A stretch of 64,000 nt of DNA from NCBI RefSeq assembly GCF_030815985.1, contig NZ_JAUSXM010000001.1, forward strand, positions 4,092,001 through 4,156,000, written 5' to 3'. Shown one piece after another: positions 10,298 through 19,939 of the stretch. Made by a program: the position numbers and the translations under genes. This stretch comes from Paenibacillus sp. W2I17 (GTDB lineage: Bacteria > Bacillota > Bacilli > Paenibacillales > Paenibacillaceae). The notes beneath the pieces are model-generated. The model was given only the letters and a program-made list of their open reading frames with translations. It ran no database searches and was not told the DNA's origin. Numbering within the stretch: position 1 is the stretch's first letter; every line of letters starts with the position of its first letter.

Positions 10298-11356
10298 CTA
10301 ATTATTCCATGAATTAGATGAAGTATTGGAGTATGGACCGTCTGGGGGATGTGCCGAGGGTTTACCAAAATAGTAGCCCTGTGCAAGCTCAATACCTATG
10401 GAACGACAGAATTCAAACTCTTCCATTCGTTCGATCCCCTCGGCAAGGACTTGCCCTCCAAATCGACTCGACATCTCAACAATATGAAGAATTTGCTGTT
10501 GTTTGGTCGAATCCTGATCACAACGGTCAATAAGACTTCGATCTATTTTGACAAAATCCGGTTCTAACCTATTCATCAACTCTATTGTCGAATATCCGGC
10601 ACCCACATCATCCAGTGCAACCGACATTCCACGGGAACGATATACCTCAAATATTTGCTGCAAGATGGGCATATGCTGAATCTGCTCTGTTTCCACGACT
10701 TCAAACACAAAATCTTTAGGGTCCAGCGAAAGACGTTCAATCGCTTCAAACGTATGTGTCAGACAATATTCGGGATTATATATGGAGGAAGGCAGGAAAT
10801 TTACGAAGCGTTTGACACCATGCGGCAGAAAAAGGGCACTGGTCTCAATAGCAGTAATACGCGCCAATCGATCCAGAAAAGAATGTAGTCCGGTCTCACG
10901 CGCAACTTCAAATAATTCATAGGAACTGAAGGATTTTCCATTCTCAGCAGGACGAAGCAAAAACTCATATCCGATAATCTGCTCCGATGCATCAACGATA
11001 GGTTGCATATGACTGCTGAATTGATGCTCCAGAATAATCGAAACAAGCTCCGCATGCTTGAAACGGGACTCCTGCATGGTTAGACTAATCCAGCTTTCTT
11101 CATTAACCTGTTCGTAAATAGGCATAATCTGAACGGTTAGGGAATCACGTAATATCGGATCAATTTCGCCGATCTCTTCTATTAAGCTCTGAACCGTCTC
11201 AAGATTCGAAAAATCCATCCACATCATGTCATCCGACGTCTCGATAAGTCTTCCCGGCGTTTGTAGCGCTTCCAGCAAAGCGGGGGAAATGGGACGCAAG
11301 TACAAGGTACCTTGGCCCTCTATAGCATAGATTGGACTGCAGCCACTGCAATTCAT
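10298..11356 (-). CDS. EAL-domain protein, probable c-di-GMP phosphodiesterase
   Basis: 352-residue soluble protein. The C-terminal EAL domain (about 110-345) keeps the metal and catalytic residues: YEFLLRP (EFL in place of EAL, metal-binding Glu kept), EVVETE, DDVGAGYS, KIDRSLID and LAEGIER. Hydrolysis of c-di-GMP to pGpG is therefore likely. The N-terminal 100 residues are not recognisable and begin with a close Cys pair (MNCSGCSP), which could bind metal or respond to redox. GGGGGG precedes the ATG by seven bases. The chemoreceptor gene follows on the same strand. Confidence 0.85.
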   Translation of the reverse strand: MNCSGCSPIYAIEGQGTLYLRPISPALLEALQTPGRLIETSDDMMWMDFSNLETVQSLIEEIGEIDPILRDSLTVQIMPIYEQVNEESWISLTMQESRFKHAELVSIILEHQFSSHMQPIVDASEQIIGYEFLLRPAENGKSFSSYELFEVARETGLHSFLDRLARITAIETSALFLPHGVKRFVNFLPSSIYNPEYCLTHTFEAIERLSLDPKDFVFEVVETEQIQHMPILQQIFEVYRSRGMSVALDDVGAGYSTIELMNRLEPDFVKIDRSLIDRCDQDSTKQQQILHIVEMSSRFGGQVLAEGIERMEEFEFCRSIGIELAQGYYFGKPSAHPPDGPYSNTSSNSWNN

Positions 11357-11514
11357 GTAGGACCCCCCTTGCCAATTTAGATTCCATGTCCATTAATGTT
11401 CACTTGTATATACCCAAAGTTTGTAAATATTATATCATGGGTCTTAAAATTAATCTCTACTGTTTTGATGACTTCCTGTATGACGGTTCTTGGAACAAAT
11501 ATATTCAAATTTGC

Positions 11515-11550
11515 AGAAAAAAAGACCGACAGTCTGATGACTGTCGGTCT
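11515..11550 (-). terminator. Rho-independent terminator after the nucleotidase gene
   Basis: Twelve-base-pair perfect stem (AGACCGACAGTC, loop TGAT) followed on the minus strand by a run of seven T residues; 19 bases beyond the stop codon at 11569. Confidence 0.9.
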
Positions 11551-11568
11551 CCCTCAACTTATAAAACT

Positions 11569-13842
11569 TTAAGAAGCGGGAATCACAATTTTCTGTCCAA
11601 CTTTCAGGTTATGCACATTTGAGATTTGGTTAGCTGTCGCAAGCTTGCGCCAGTCCACACCATATTTTAAGCCGATACGGTACAAGTTATCGCCTTTTTT
11701 CACCACATATACCACTTTGCCGCCCGCTGGTTTCTCAGGCTGTGGCTTGGTCGTTGGTTTGGTTGGAGTAGTCGGATCCGTAGGTTTAGTTGGCTTTGTA
11801 GGCGTAGGAGCAGGCTCCGTACCTGGTTTCGGAGTTGTTGTTGCTTCTCCAGTCAATTTCATGCCGTATTCAGCAAAACCATCATCATTTGTACCAATGA
11901 AAGACATCGCCGGGTTTGCTTCAACCAGATCTTTTGCATCCGGGGAAGAAGCAAACACAACTTCAAGATCGTTCAGCGCTGCTGCGGTTAACCCAGCAGA
12001 TGGTTTAATTGGTGCCAGGGACCAGTTGCCGTCCGCTGCCGGGTTAATCGTTTTGTTCTCACGGATATAGTCGATGATCACTTGACGGTTCTCATCCGGT
12101 GCAGCCAGAACGATACGTTTACCGTCCGGGTTAGCCAGCTTGGACGAAGAAGCACGGTAGTTATTCGTCGCTACGATGAATTTTTGCGCTGGGTCAATCG
12201 GTTTACCGTTAAAGCTCAGATCCTTGATCCGGCTTGCGGATGCATTTACAACGGTTGCTTTGCCGTCATACTTGGCTGGTTGTGTCACATCGATCTGATA
12301 CGTTACACCATCGATAACATCGAAGTTGTAGGTTGGGAAGTCGTTGTTGATCAGTTGTTGTTGTCCACCTTTAGCCGGGTCGATCTGGTTGAACTGGCCT
12401 GCAGACCATTCCAGCCACTCTTTCAGTTCTGCGCCGTTAACCATTACAGCATGTACCGTATTTGGATATACGTACAGGTCAGCAACGTTTTTGATCGCAA
12501 TGGTGCCTTTAGGAATATTCGTGTAATACGAAGCGCCTGAACGTCCACCGGCTTTGAACGGTGCACCTGCGGACAATACAGGGATTTTCTCATATTCCGT
12601 ACCTTGCATATGTTTTTCGACATACCATTTCTGTGCATTCGTTACGATCTGAATGGATGGATCATCCTGAACCAGAGCGAAGAAGCTGTTGATAGGTGCA
12701 GTCGTTTCGCCCACCGGACCACGAACATACTCCAATGTACCTTCATGCTCTTCATGAACCGCATCAATGATGTCCTGATCCGCATCTACTAGTGGCTTTT
12801 TGTTGGCTGTGTCATAGATTGGGCGAGCTTCCGTTTTGGAATCCACCACTTTCCATTTGCCATCAACCAGTTCCAGATCCAGGTCGATGATACCAAGATG
12901 ATCACCCCAGAACCCTGGCTCTACAGCAGGAACGCCATTAATTGTACCTTTCTCCAGGTCTACCCCTTTTTTGCCCGCAAAATCAGCACTTGGGAATACT
13001 TTGTGAGCATGTCCAAACAGAATGGCATTAATGCCTTCTACCTGGCTCAGATACAGTACGGAGTTCTCCATCAGATCCGTTTGAGGGATATCCTCAAATC
13101 CGGAGTGAGGGATGGCTACAATAATGTCGGCACCTTTTGCTTTCATCTCAGGAATGAATTTTTTCGCGGTAGCAATAATATCCTTGGCGATTACTTTGCC
13201 TTCAAGGTTGGCGCTGTCCCACTGCATGATTTGAGGCGGCACAAATCCGATCACACCTACTTTGATCGTATGTTCTTTGCCAGTCTCATCCGTTACTTTT
13301 TTATCCAAAATCTCATACGGTGTGAAATAGTTCTTGTCATTTGTCTCATCATCATCACCATCGTCTACATAGACATTGGCATTAATGTAAGGGAAGTTCG
13401 CTCCCTCCAGCGTCATGTCCAGGAAGTCCAGACCATAGTTGAACTCATGGTTACCGATGTTACCTGCATCATAATCGAGCAGATTCATCGCTTTATATAC
13501 AGGGTGAGTCTCACCCTTTTTCAGTGGATCAATCTTCGCAACATAGTCTCCCAGCGGGTTACCCTGAATCAGATCACCATTGTCGAACAGCAAGCTGTTC
13601 TTGGCTTCATCACGTGCTTTTTTGATCAGTGTAGCTGTTTTGGCGAGTCCATACTGGTCTGTCTCTTTGTCGGAATAATAATCATAGTTAATCAGATTGT
13701 CATGAATATCTGTGGTCTCCATGATCCGCAGTTTAACTTTGGTAGCATCCGCAGCCGATACAGGTACCGGAAACACCGCAAGCACGTTTAATGCAACCAA
13801 AGCGGCAGTCAGGCTTGATAATACTTTTTTTCTCATTTTCAA
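11569..13842 (-). CDS. Exported 2',3'-cyclic-nucleotide phosphodiesterase/3'-nucleotidase (5'-nucleotidase family) with LysM
   Basis: Secreted phosphoesterase of 757 aa that should release nucleosides and phosphate from extracellular nucleotides. Order: signal peptide (1 to about 30, cleavage near VSAADA), calcineurin-like metallophosphatase domain with METTDIHDN, NGDLIQGN and GNHEFNYG metal-binding motifs, 5'-nucleotidase C-terminal domain (about 380-560), a Pro/Thr-rich linker of repeated TKP/PTKP words (about 655-705), and one LysM domain at the end (VKKGDNLYRIG to the C terminus) that should anchor it to peptidoglycan. The first codon is TTG with GGAGGGG five bases upstream; an ATG two codons later is an alternative. 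Related secreted nucleotidases usually lack LysM. Confidence 0.9.
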   Translation of the reverse strand: MKMRKKVLSSLTAALVALNVLAVFPVPVSAADATKVKLRIMETTDIHDNLINYDYYSDKETDQYGLAKTATLIKKARDEAKNSLLFDNGDLIQGNPLGDYVAKIDPLKKGETHPVYKAMNLLDYDAGNIGNHEFNYGLDFLDMTLEGANFPYINANVYVDDGDDDETNDKNYFTPYEILDKKVTDETGKEHTIKVGVIGFVPPQIMQWDSANLEGKVIAKDIIATAKKFIPEMKAKGADIIVAIPHSGFEDIPQTDLMENSVLYLSQVEGINAILFGHAHKVFPSADFAGKKGVDLEKGTINGVPAVEPGFWGDHLGIIDLDLELVDGKWKVVDSKTEARPIYDTANKKPLVDADQDIIDAVHEEHEGTLEYVRGPVGETTAPINSFFALVQDDPSIQIVTNAQKWYVEKHMQGTEYEKIPVLSAGAPFKAGGRSGASYYTNIPKGTIAIKNVADLYVYPNTVHAVMVNGAELKEWLEWSAGQFNQIDPAKGGQQQLINNDFPTYNFDVIDGVTYQIDVTQPAKYDGKATVVNASASRIKDLSFNGKPIDPAQKFIVATNNYRASSSKLANPDGKRIVLAAPDENRQVIIDYIRENKTINPAADGNWSLAPIKPSAGLTAAALNDLEVVFASSPDAKDLVEANPAMSFIGTNDDGFAEYGMKLTGEATTTPKPGTEPAPTPTKPTKPTDPTTPTKPTTKPQPEKPAGGKVVYVVKKGDNLYRIGLKYGVDWRKLATANQISNVHNLKVGQKIVIPAS

Positions 13843-14217
13843 AATAACCCCTCCCGGTTATGTACATTGAATCATGCATTAATGGGCAAACGAAGAGCGC
13901 AGAAAAAGATAGATTTCATGGGTTGTGCGTACTGACGCTCTGATGACATGCATCGGAATTTCAGGTAAGTTTATCTCACATGAACATCTATTTATGTCTG
14001 TGCTTGTCGTTTACATTCCAAATCATAACGCAATGATCAGCCATTGAAAAGCATTATTTTTACATTACCCGCACATACCTAGGCGAGTTTACATTATCAT
14101 GCGTGATTTCGACAATTTTTTCAACATTTTAGTAGGTATTTAGTGCTTATTATCTTTAAAATACGTATATTACATGTGTCTTACATGTATATCCAATTCA
14201 GCGTTATTCATCCATAC
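13843..14217. other. Intergenic region with no recognised gene
   Basis: AT-rich leader and promoter region of the nucleotidase gene. I see no ORF with a ribosome-binding site, no riboswitch motif and no copy of either repeat family here. Confidence 0.5.
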
Positions 14218-14251
14218 CAAAAACCGTGAAACCATAATGGCTTTCACGGTT
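14218..14251 (-). terminator. Rho-independent terminator after the PPOX gene
   Basis: Ten-base-pair stem (AACCGTGAAA with TTTCACGGTT) followed by five T residues on the minus strand, 67 bases beyond the stop codon at 14318. Confidence 0.85.
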
Positions 14252-14317
14252 GGATTAAACTCTGCACGTATTTTCGCATAAGGACGCTACTTTGCAGAGG
14301 TTATTTTCATATTCGGA

Positions 14318-14734
14318 TTATTGTTCCCACACATGATGTTCATGATCTTTCCCCGTGTATTCAATACGAGTCGGGGTGATGTCCAGAATGACGTAATTAG
14401 GATCATTAGGTCCATCGAACCACGCCTTCAGTTCGTCGTTCCACACTTGCTCACGCAAGCCTTCGTTCTTTGTCACTTCACAGGTTCCTTCGATCTCAAC
14501 TACTTCCTTGGAACCACCAGCCTCATAACCAAGTAGCAGGCTAACATTCGGATTATTCTTCAGTTCCTCTACTTTGTGTGTACGGCGGTTCGTTGCCAGA
14601 TGAATGTTCAGTCCATCGTTGAAAAGCGCCATATAGCGGGATTTCGGTTTACCATTCTCCACAGTCGAGAAGCTGCAAAAAGGGTTGTTTTCCAATGCTT
14701 TTACAATGTTTTGTTCCAATTCAGTCTGGTTCAT
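14318..14734 (-). CDS. Pyridoxamine 5'-phosphate oxidase-family protein (general stress protein 26-like)
   Basis: 138-residue single-domain split-barrel protein of the PPOX/FMN-binding superfamily. Signatures are the N-terminal NPFCSFSTVENGKP strand, KSRYMALFNDG and the ATNRRTHKVEELKNNPNVSLL segment typical of the stress-protein 26 group. Such proteins bind FMN or F420-like cofactors and reduce small substrates, but the reaction of this group is mostly unknown. AAAGGAG precedes the ATG by eight bases. It is monocistronic, with its own terminator downstream and a family-1 repeat upstream. Confidence 0.8.
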   Translation of the reverse strand: MNQTELEQNIVKALENNPFCSFSTVENGKPKSRYMALFNDGLNIHLATNRRTHKVEELKNNPNVSLLLGYEAGGSKEVVEIEGTCEVTKNEGLREQVWNDELKAWFDGPNDPNYVILDITPTRIEYTGKDHEHHVWEQ

Positions 14735-14777
14735 GGGAAGTGCTCCTTTCGGTTTTGGGAGTATATTGGAAGGACTA

Positions 14778-14922
14778 TGTAGAAGGCCGTTGCGGGTACG
14801 GATCGTTCTTTGGATCGCTGTTATCCCCAGATTTTTTTTGATTCCCTTTTCTCAAGGGAAAAATCCGGTGATAAAGGCGAACGCTTTGCTTCCTCAGAAT
14901 CGATTCCGTCCCCTCCACTACG
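14778..14922 (-). repeat. Family-1 dispersed intergenic repeat, copy B
   Basis: Contains the family core GATCGCTGTTATCCCCAG, a T tract, a CCCTTTTCTC/AAGGG loop and CCGGTGATAAAGGCGAACGC, and ends with the same TCAGAATCGATTCCGTCCCC block as copy A. The GTTATCCCCAGATTTT arm can pair with AAAATCCGGTGATAAA to form a long hairpin. No gene is seen in the rest of 14735-15187. Confidence 0.75.
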
Positions 14923-15187
14923 TCTACTGTTCTTCCGATTAAGGGTGGATAATAAAAAGTACAAGAGAAGTGTAGTTGTTACCATCTCTTTGTGTTTAAT
15001 GACAGTTCATTAATCCCTTATTACTAGAGAAAGCTGCAAATGCTTTTGTAATAAGCCTGTACTTATAGTGTACCCACCTCACCTATGGTGAATCCATGAA
15101 CCGATACGCAAACGTGACCAAATTGGAAAAGTTCTTTATAAAAATGTTTACATAAAGGGGTTAGCACGATATTTCTTCTTGGCTGAT

Positions 15188-15655
15188 TTAATTCAGATCT
15201 CCAAGATAGATTGATGAAGAACCCGATTTAAGAAGCAATTCACCAATGGTTTTTGGATATAAACGAATCTGGGACAGCTCTTCAAGTGCAATCCATTCCA
15301 CGGCGACTTGGTGGTCGTCTGGATTGGAGCCTTCAAAAATAGTTGCAGCTGGATCTAAGAGGCTGCACGCAAAATAAAATTCAACCTGGTGGATATCTGC
15401 ATCCCACTCGGCGAATTCATGATTTTTACCGATATACTCCCGGATATGTAACAGCTCTCCAACGTTCACAGCCTGACCAATCTCCTCCAGACATTCGCGT
15501 GCGACCGCATCCTTGAGCTCTTCACCTTTCTCCTGTCCTCCACCCGGGAACACATAAGCGGTACCATATTGGTCTTCCAGCCGGATGACCAGCAATCGTC
15601 CATCCTGCACAATGACAGCCTTCGCCGAATTGCGTATGGGTTTCATTCTGTTCAT
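15188..15655 (-). CDS. Nudix hydrolase
   Basis: 155-residue Nudix-fold pyrophosphohydrolase acting on nucleoside-diphosphate-linked substrates. The Nudix box is complete: GGGQEKGEELKDAVAREC followed by LEEIG, fitting GX5EX7REUXEEXGU. AAGGAG lies close to the ATG; a second ATG three codons later is possible. It follows pxpA by 77 bases on the same strand and may be read through from the pxp operon. The substrate cannot be deduced; the family includes house-cleaning enzymes. Confidence 0.85.
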   Translation of the reverse strand: MNRMKPIRNSAKAVIVQDGRLLVIRLEDQYGTAYVFPGGGQEKGEELKDAVARECLEEIGQAVNVGELLHIREYIGKNHEFAEWDADIHQVEFYFACSLLDPAATIFEGSNPDDHQVAVEWIALEELSQIRLYPKTIGELLLKSGSSSIYLGDLN

Positions 15656-15732
15656 TCACTCCTTTTCATTCCAAAATTTCAAAGTTCAATCCGAACAACC
15701 TAATACTACGATTGTTCTGCTGAACAGGCGTA

Positions 15733-16506
15733 TCATCCCGTGGTATGCGCGGATAACTTAATGCATTCCGATTCCAACACGTGACGAATCTCTTGCGCAA
15801 ATGCGAGAGCGTTTGCTCCGTCACCGTGGATACAGACCGTCTCTGCCTTAATGGGAACCAACATACCATCCGTGGATGCAACCACGCCATCTTTCACCAT
15901 CCGAAGCACTTGAGCAATCGCTTGTCCCGATTCTTCAATGAGGGCTCCAGCTTGGCTGCGAGGAGTTAACTGTCCGTCCGTCCCATAGGTTCGATCTGCA
16001 AACACCTCGCTCACACTGCGCAGACCGATGCGATCCGCAGCGTGAATCAACTCACTGCCCGCCAGACCATACAAATACAGTTCAGGCTGTACTTGATAGA
16101 TCGCCTCCACGATGGCTTCAGCAAGCTTCGCATCTTCTGCGGCCATATTATATAAAGCACCGTGCGGTTTCACGTGATGCATTCGCCCTCCGCTTGCCCG
16201 AACAAAGGCATCCAGCGCTCCGATCTGATATACCACCATGTCATATGCTTCCCTTGGCGTAATCTCCATTCGTCTTCTGCCAAACCCTTGCAAATCCGGC
16301 AACCCGGGGTGGGCTCCAATTGCAACCCGATGCTCCAATGCCCTCTCTACCGTCATCCGCATCGTAGCCGGGTCCCCTGCATGAAACCCGCAGGCAATAT
16401 TGGCTGACGTAATTAAGGGCAGAATGGCTTCATCCGATAGCGTGCGATATACACCATAACTTTCGCCCAGATCACAATTGATATCCAAAGTTTTCGAGGT
16501 ATTCAT
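15733..16506 (-). CDS. pxpA: 5-oxoprolinase subunit A (LamB/YcsF family)
   Basis: 257-residue cytoplasmic subunit of the ATP-dependent bacterial 5-oxoprolinase PxpABC, which opens 5-oxoproline (pyroglutamate) to glutamate. Typical motifs are the N-terminal [37 protein letters not shown] and [11 protein letters not shown], which mark the LamB/YcsF fold. The start overlaps the pxpC stop (TAATG). It is the third gene of pxpB-pxpC-pxpA; the translational coupling supports one complex. Length is standard. Confidence 0.93.
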   Translation of the reverse strand: MNTSKTLDINCDLGESYGVYRTLSDEAILPLITSANIACGFHAGDPATMRMTVERALEHRVAIGAHPGLPDLQGFGRRRMEITPREAYDMVVYQIGALDAFVRASGGRMHHVKPHGALYNMAAEDAKLAEAIVEAIYQVQPELYLYGLAGSELIHAADRIGLRSVSEVFADRTYGTDGQLTPRSQAGALIEESGQAIAQVLRMVKDGVVASTDGMLVPIKAETVCIHGDGANALAFAQEIRHVLESECIKLSAHTTG

Positions 16507-17537
16507 TAAGTGCCCCCCATTCCTGCCATTCTTCTGCGTATCAGTTTATCCATGAGTTGCATATTGATTTCCTGTTCCATGTACAACTGCCGGGCTTGAT
16601 CATGCGTAATCTTTTTAAAGAAAATTTGGGTTCCTGGCCTAGCCTGAGCCAGGATAGGCATATCCACCCGAGCTACCTGTGCAATGACAGGATAACCTCC
16701 AATCGTCTGATGGTCCGCCATCAAGATGATTGGCTGACCATCCGGTGGCACCTGCACCGTGCCATAGGTAACGGCTTCAGACAGCCGATCCAAGGGCTGA
16801 TCCAGCTCCAGTCTGGAGCCTTGCAAGCGATAGCCCATCCGATCGGATTGCGAAGAAATCACGTATTTTTCGGCATAGAATTGTCCAAGACTTTCTTGGC
16901 TGAACAGCGAACTATCCTTGCTCTCCATCACACGAATAACAGGTTGCCCATAATAGTCAGGTCTTTCACGTTCAGATAAAAGCCACGCAGGCGCCAATAT
17001 TCGGTGGTCTCGCTCACTCTCCTTTACCTGCTGCTCCATACGCTGCATCCATACTCGTGCTTCGGCAGAAGGTTCACCATTGGATAACAGATCCTCCACG
17101 CGCAAGGCTCGCCCATCCAAACCGCCAAGACCTGTCTTGAGATCTGTACTTCGACTTCCCATCACTTCAGGCACAGCTATTCCGCCCGCAATCGCCAGAT
17201 AACCACGCAAGCCATGACGACATTGGCCAAACTTCAGTACACTTCCTGCCCGCACCAGCACAGGACGCCACAAAGGTACAGGCAGATGATCCACCGTTGC
17301 CGTCAGATCGGCTCCACATAATGAGACTAGCTGGCTCTCCTGAAATCGAAGCTCTGGCCCCCTCATCGTCATCTCCAGTACTGCCGCATGTCGGGAGTTG
17401 CCCACAAGCATATTGGCTGCTCTGGCTGCAAAGGTGTCCATGACCCCTCCAGGATGAATACCATACCGGCGATAGCCGGTTCTGCCTTCATCCTGAACGG
17501 TAGATAACAGACCAGGGCGAATCACTTCGATACTCAT
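16506..17537 (-). CDS. pxpC: 5-oxoprolinase subunit C (biotin-dependent carboxyltransferase-like, KipA family)
   Basis: 343-residue subunit of 5-oxoprolinase, related to allophanate hydrolase subunit 2 and Bacillus KipA. Recognisable features are the N-terminal [14 protein letters not shown] and the [13 protein letters not shown] and [10 protein letters not shown] segments. The ATG overlaps the pxpB stop by four bases (ATGA) and has GAAGGAGGG upstream. In B. subtilis, homologues were first described as KipI/KipA modulators of sporulation kinase A, but together with an adjacent pxpA the metabolic role is the better assignment. Confidence 0.92.
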   Translation of the reverse strand: MSIEVIRPGLLSTVQDEGRTGYRRYGIHPGGVMDTFAARAANMLVGNSRHAAVLEMTMRGPELRFQESQLVSLCGADLTATVDHLPVPLWRPVLVRAGSVLKFGQCRHGLRGYLAIAGGIAVPEVMGSRSTDLKTGLGGLDGRALRVEDLLSNGEPSAEARVWMQRMEQQVKESERDHRILAPAWLLSERERPDYYGQPVIRVMESKDSSLFSQESLGQFYAEKYVISSQSDRMGYRLQGSRLELDQPLDRLSEAVTYGTVQVPPDGQPIILMADHQTIGGYPVIAQVARVDMPILAQARPGTQIFFKKITHDQARQLYMEQEINMQLMDKLIRRRMAGMGGT

Positions 17538-18250
17538 CGTTCGCCCTCCTTCCGCTTCAACGCCAGATAGTCCTGCATCGTAATCTGTTCAAATCGAACC
17601 CGATCACCTGCTGCCAGCAAACTCGGTATGTTCTCATCCGGCCGAAACAACCGGAGTGGCGTTCGTCCAATACATTGCCATCCTCCGGGTGTGTCCACTG
17701 GATATATTCCCGTCTGTTTGCCACCAATACCTACTGTACCCGCCTCAACCCGAAGCCTTGGCGTTGCACGTCTGGGCGTAGTAATCTGTTCAGACAACCC
17801 GCCGAGATATGGAAAACCCGGTGCGAATCCTATCATATGTACGAGATAATCCCCGGATGTATGAATCGCAATAACGTCCTCTGCGGTCAGTCCATGTTCA
17901 CTGGCAACGTAGTCCAGATCAGGCCCCCACTCGCCACCATAACATACGGGAATCGTGACCGTTCTGGGTTTGCCTTGGACGGATTCCTTCATTTGATTCA
18001 ACTGCTGAAGCAGAATACGGCATAACTTGGGGTACGGGGAGATGAACGGATCATAAAATACTGTAACGGACGTATATGAAGGCACCCATTCGATCATGGC
18101 TGGCAGAGTGCTTCTTTCCAGCAAAGCACATACAGACATCACTCTGCGCTGCACAGCGTCAGACAATTGATCCCCGCAATCGATGGTAACCGCTGTCTCA
18201 CCCAGCGGAGATAAGATCTCCTCCGTCCATGCATACGGCTGTTTGGTCAT
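17534..18250 (-). CDS. pxpB: 5-oxoprolinase subunit B (KipI family)
   Basis: 238-residue subunit of 5-oxoprolinase, related to allophanate hydrolase subunit 1. Diagnostic motifs are GETAVTIDCGD near the N terminus, the FAPGFPYLGGL segment, and GSVGIGGKQTGIYPVDTPGG-type residues (here GTVGIGGKQTGIYP) followed by GGWQCIGRTP. First gene of the pxpBCA operon, with AAAGGGGGAG before the ATG. Overlapping stop/start codons show tight coupling to pxpC. Confidence 0.93.
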   Translation of the reverse strand: MTKQPYAWTEEILSPLGETAVTIDCGDQLSDAVQRRVMSVCALLERSTLPAMIEWVPSYTSVTVFYDPFISPYPKLCRILLQQLNQMKESVQGKPRTVTIPVCYGGEWGPDLDYVASEHGLTAEDVIAIHTSGDYLVHMIGFAPGFPYLGGLSEQITTPRRATPRLRVEAGTVGIGGKQTGIYPVDTPGGWQCIGRTPLRLFRPDENIPSLLAAGDRVRFEQITMQDYLALKRKEGER

Positions 18251-18311
18251 GTGCCATCTCCCCCTTTGTCCACAAAGTTTGCTAGCGTTTTAACGTCAGA
18301 GCATCCATCTA

Positions 18312-18902
18312 TTAAGACTCCCTGGACGAATCCAAATGCACGCTGCAGTTGTACAGTTCGCATTGCCACGTATCATCTTTCTTGGCAATCCGGGTAATGG
18401 ATGTGTTGGACAGCTTCACGCTGATATCCAGTTCAGGCACCAGACCTCGCAGTGTATTCCGTAGAACGGCTCCGTGACTGACAACGATCACTCTACCATC
18501 GGGGTGCTGCTGTACAATATCCTCAAGCATCGCACTGCCTCGAACAGTCCCTGCATCCGCAAGCTCCCGTCCCAGATCCAGGGTACTCCAGTCCACTCCC
18601 CACTTGGCTATACGTTCTGCTTCCGTCGTTCCTTCGACCTGACCCCCGCCCATCTCGCGAAGTCTAGGGTCCAGATGAATCTCCTGAATACCCAGGCGAT
18701 CACCAATGATGCGAGCCGTCTCACTTGCACGTTCCAAGTCACTTGCATAGATGGCATCCCAGGATTCTTCGGCCAGCCTCGCGGCAAGTAATACCGCCTG
18801 TTCCCTACCATCCTGATCCAGCGGATTATCCGTCTGTCCCTGTGAACGTTTTTCCTTATTCCACGCTGTACTTCCATGGCGAATCAATGCAATTTGAGTC
18901 AT
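18312..18902 (-). CDS. Histidine phosphatase-family protein (phosphoglycerate mutase-like)
   Basis: 196-residue phosphatase with the catalytic LIRHGSTAWN motif (phospho-His9) and the second catalytic histidine in VVSHGAVLRNT. The N-terminal KRSQGQTDNPLDQDG segment is typical of the cobalamin/PhoE-like branch rather than true cofactor-dependent mutases. Substrate unknown. The ATG overlaps the end of the DinB-like gene upstream by four bases, so the two are co-translated. Confidence 0.85.
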   Translation of the reverse strand: MTQIALIRHGSTAWNKEKRSQGQTDNPLDQDGREQAVLLAARLAEESWDAIYASDLERASETARIIGDRLGIQEIHLDPRLREMGGGQVEGTTEAERIAKWGVDWSTLDLGRELADAGTVRGSAMLEDIVQQHPDGRVIVVSHGAVLRNTLRGLVPELDISVKLSNTSITRIAKKDDTWQCELYNCSVHLDSSRES

Positions 18903-19489
18903 TGTTGTTCCTCACCTTTTTCTATATGAAGTTCTTCTTCTGTAAAATGTTTGCGTGCCTTCGGCTTGGCAAATTTGCCGCCATTATATTGAGCAGACCC
19001 GTTTCTCGGAATCGAGAGACTGTCCCAAGCTGTTTCTTTGAGCATTTTCGCGGCAAATACAATCTGCCCGACATGATACGGATAATGCGCCAATTGCCGA
19101 ATAATTGCCTCCATAACGGTATGACCTTCATTGCGAATGTATATGATATGAGACAATTGTTCCGGGGTAAACGAACGAATGGCTTCGAGTAGGCATGTCC
19201 AGCCTTCTTCCCATTTAGCGAGCAACTCTTCCCGGGATGCAATATCATTCACGAATTCAGCATCTCGCTCACGCCACGGTTTCTCACCATCTGTTGTCAG
19301 TACGTCCGTCCAACGGGACAGCATATTGCCCCACAGATGTTTTACGATTACCGCAATGCTGTTCGCGTCTTCATTCCAGGATTGAAACAATTGCTCGGAC
19401 TCCAGTTGTGCCATGGCTTTTTCCCCGAGCTGCTTGTAATACAGAAATTGCTTCTCCGCTGTCTCCAGAAAAACCTGATTCATATCCAT
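18899..19489 (-). CDS. DinB-like protein (DUF1572)
   Basis: 196-residue four-helix-bundle protein. The VKHLWGNMLSRWTD and EAIIRQLAHYPYHVGQIVF segments carry the histidines that form the metal site in the DinB/YfiT fold, and the TTDGEKPWRERDAEF stretch is typical of DUF1572. Family members are putative metal-dependent transferases (some bind bacillithiol), but no reaction can be claimed here. It heads a two-gene unit with the histidine phosphatase. Confidence 0.78.
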   Translation of the reverse strand: MDMNQVFLETAEKQFLYYKQLGEKAMAQLESEQLFQSWNEDANSIAVIVKHLWGNMLSRWTDVLTTDGEKPWRERDAEFVNDIASREELLAKWEEGWTCLLEAIRSFTPEQLSHIIYIRNEGHTVMEAIIRQLAHYPYHVGQIVFAAKMLKETAWDSLSIPRNGSAQYNGGKFAKPKARKHFTEEELHIEKGEEQQ

Positions 19490-19558
19490 CCGTTAACCAC
19501 CCTTCGGAAAAGTAATATGACCCCTGATCACGTTCAGAAAGATACGTCACATGTTATT

Positions 19559-19888
19559 TTATTCAGGAAATGAAAATGTACCGTCTGCATTCGGTTCAAA
19601 TGGAATGACTTTGCGAACCGCATCCAGATTGAGCTCTCCATAGATATGTGGATATAGTTCATTCAATTCGTAGAGATCCTCATACACCAGTTCTGGCTTC
19701 AATGCCTTCTCATCAATACTAAGTAATAACAGATCTGTGCGGCCTGCATAATATTGCCCGGCTACCCATGGGATCTGTTCCTTAGTGGAACAATGAATGA
19801 ATCCGTCTGTCTCCAGGCTATCTGGTGCATACTCAGTCCCCTTTGACACTTGCTCCCACAACGAACGGGAAATAATACTATAGATCAT
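19559..19888 (-). CDS. DUF952-domain protein
   Basis: 109-residue small cytoplasmic protein of the DUF952 family, showing MIYSIISRSLWE at the N terminus, the GFIHCSTKEQIPWVA segment and ELYPHIYGELNLDAV near the end. The function of the family is unknown. GAAGGAGG precedes the ATG by about nine bases. It is one of a run of short minus-strand genes with small gaps. Confidence 0.8.
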   Translation of the reverse strand: MIYSIISRSLWEQVSKGTEYAPDSLETDGFIHCSTKEQIPWVAGQYYAGRTDLLLLSIDEKALKPELVYEDLYELNELYPHIYGELNLDAVRKVIPFEPNADGTFSFPE

Positions 19889-19939
19889 GGTTCCGCCTCC
19901 TTCAATTTCTACGATGTACCCTATATGTCATTGGAAGTA

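Noticed and set aside
12898..13791. 297-codon plus-strand ORF
   Set aside because: It lies wholly antisense to the nucleotidase gene, has poor composition (Ile/Cys/Arg rich, no domains) and no ribosome-binding site; a shadow of the real gene.
17534..18250. KipI-type sporulation kinase inhibitor
   Set aside because: Homologous to KipI, but the complete pxpB-pxpC-pxpA gene set favours 5-oxoprolinase.
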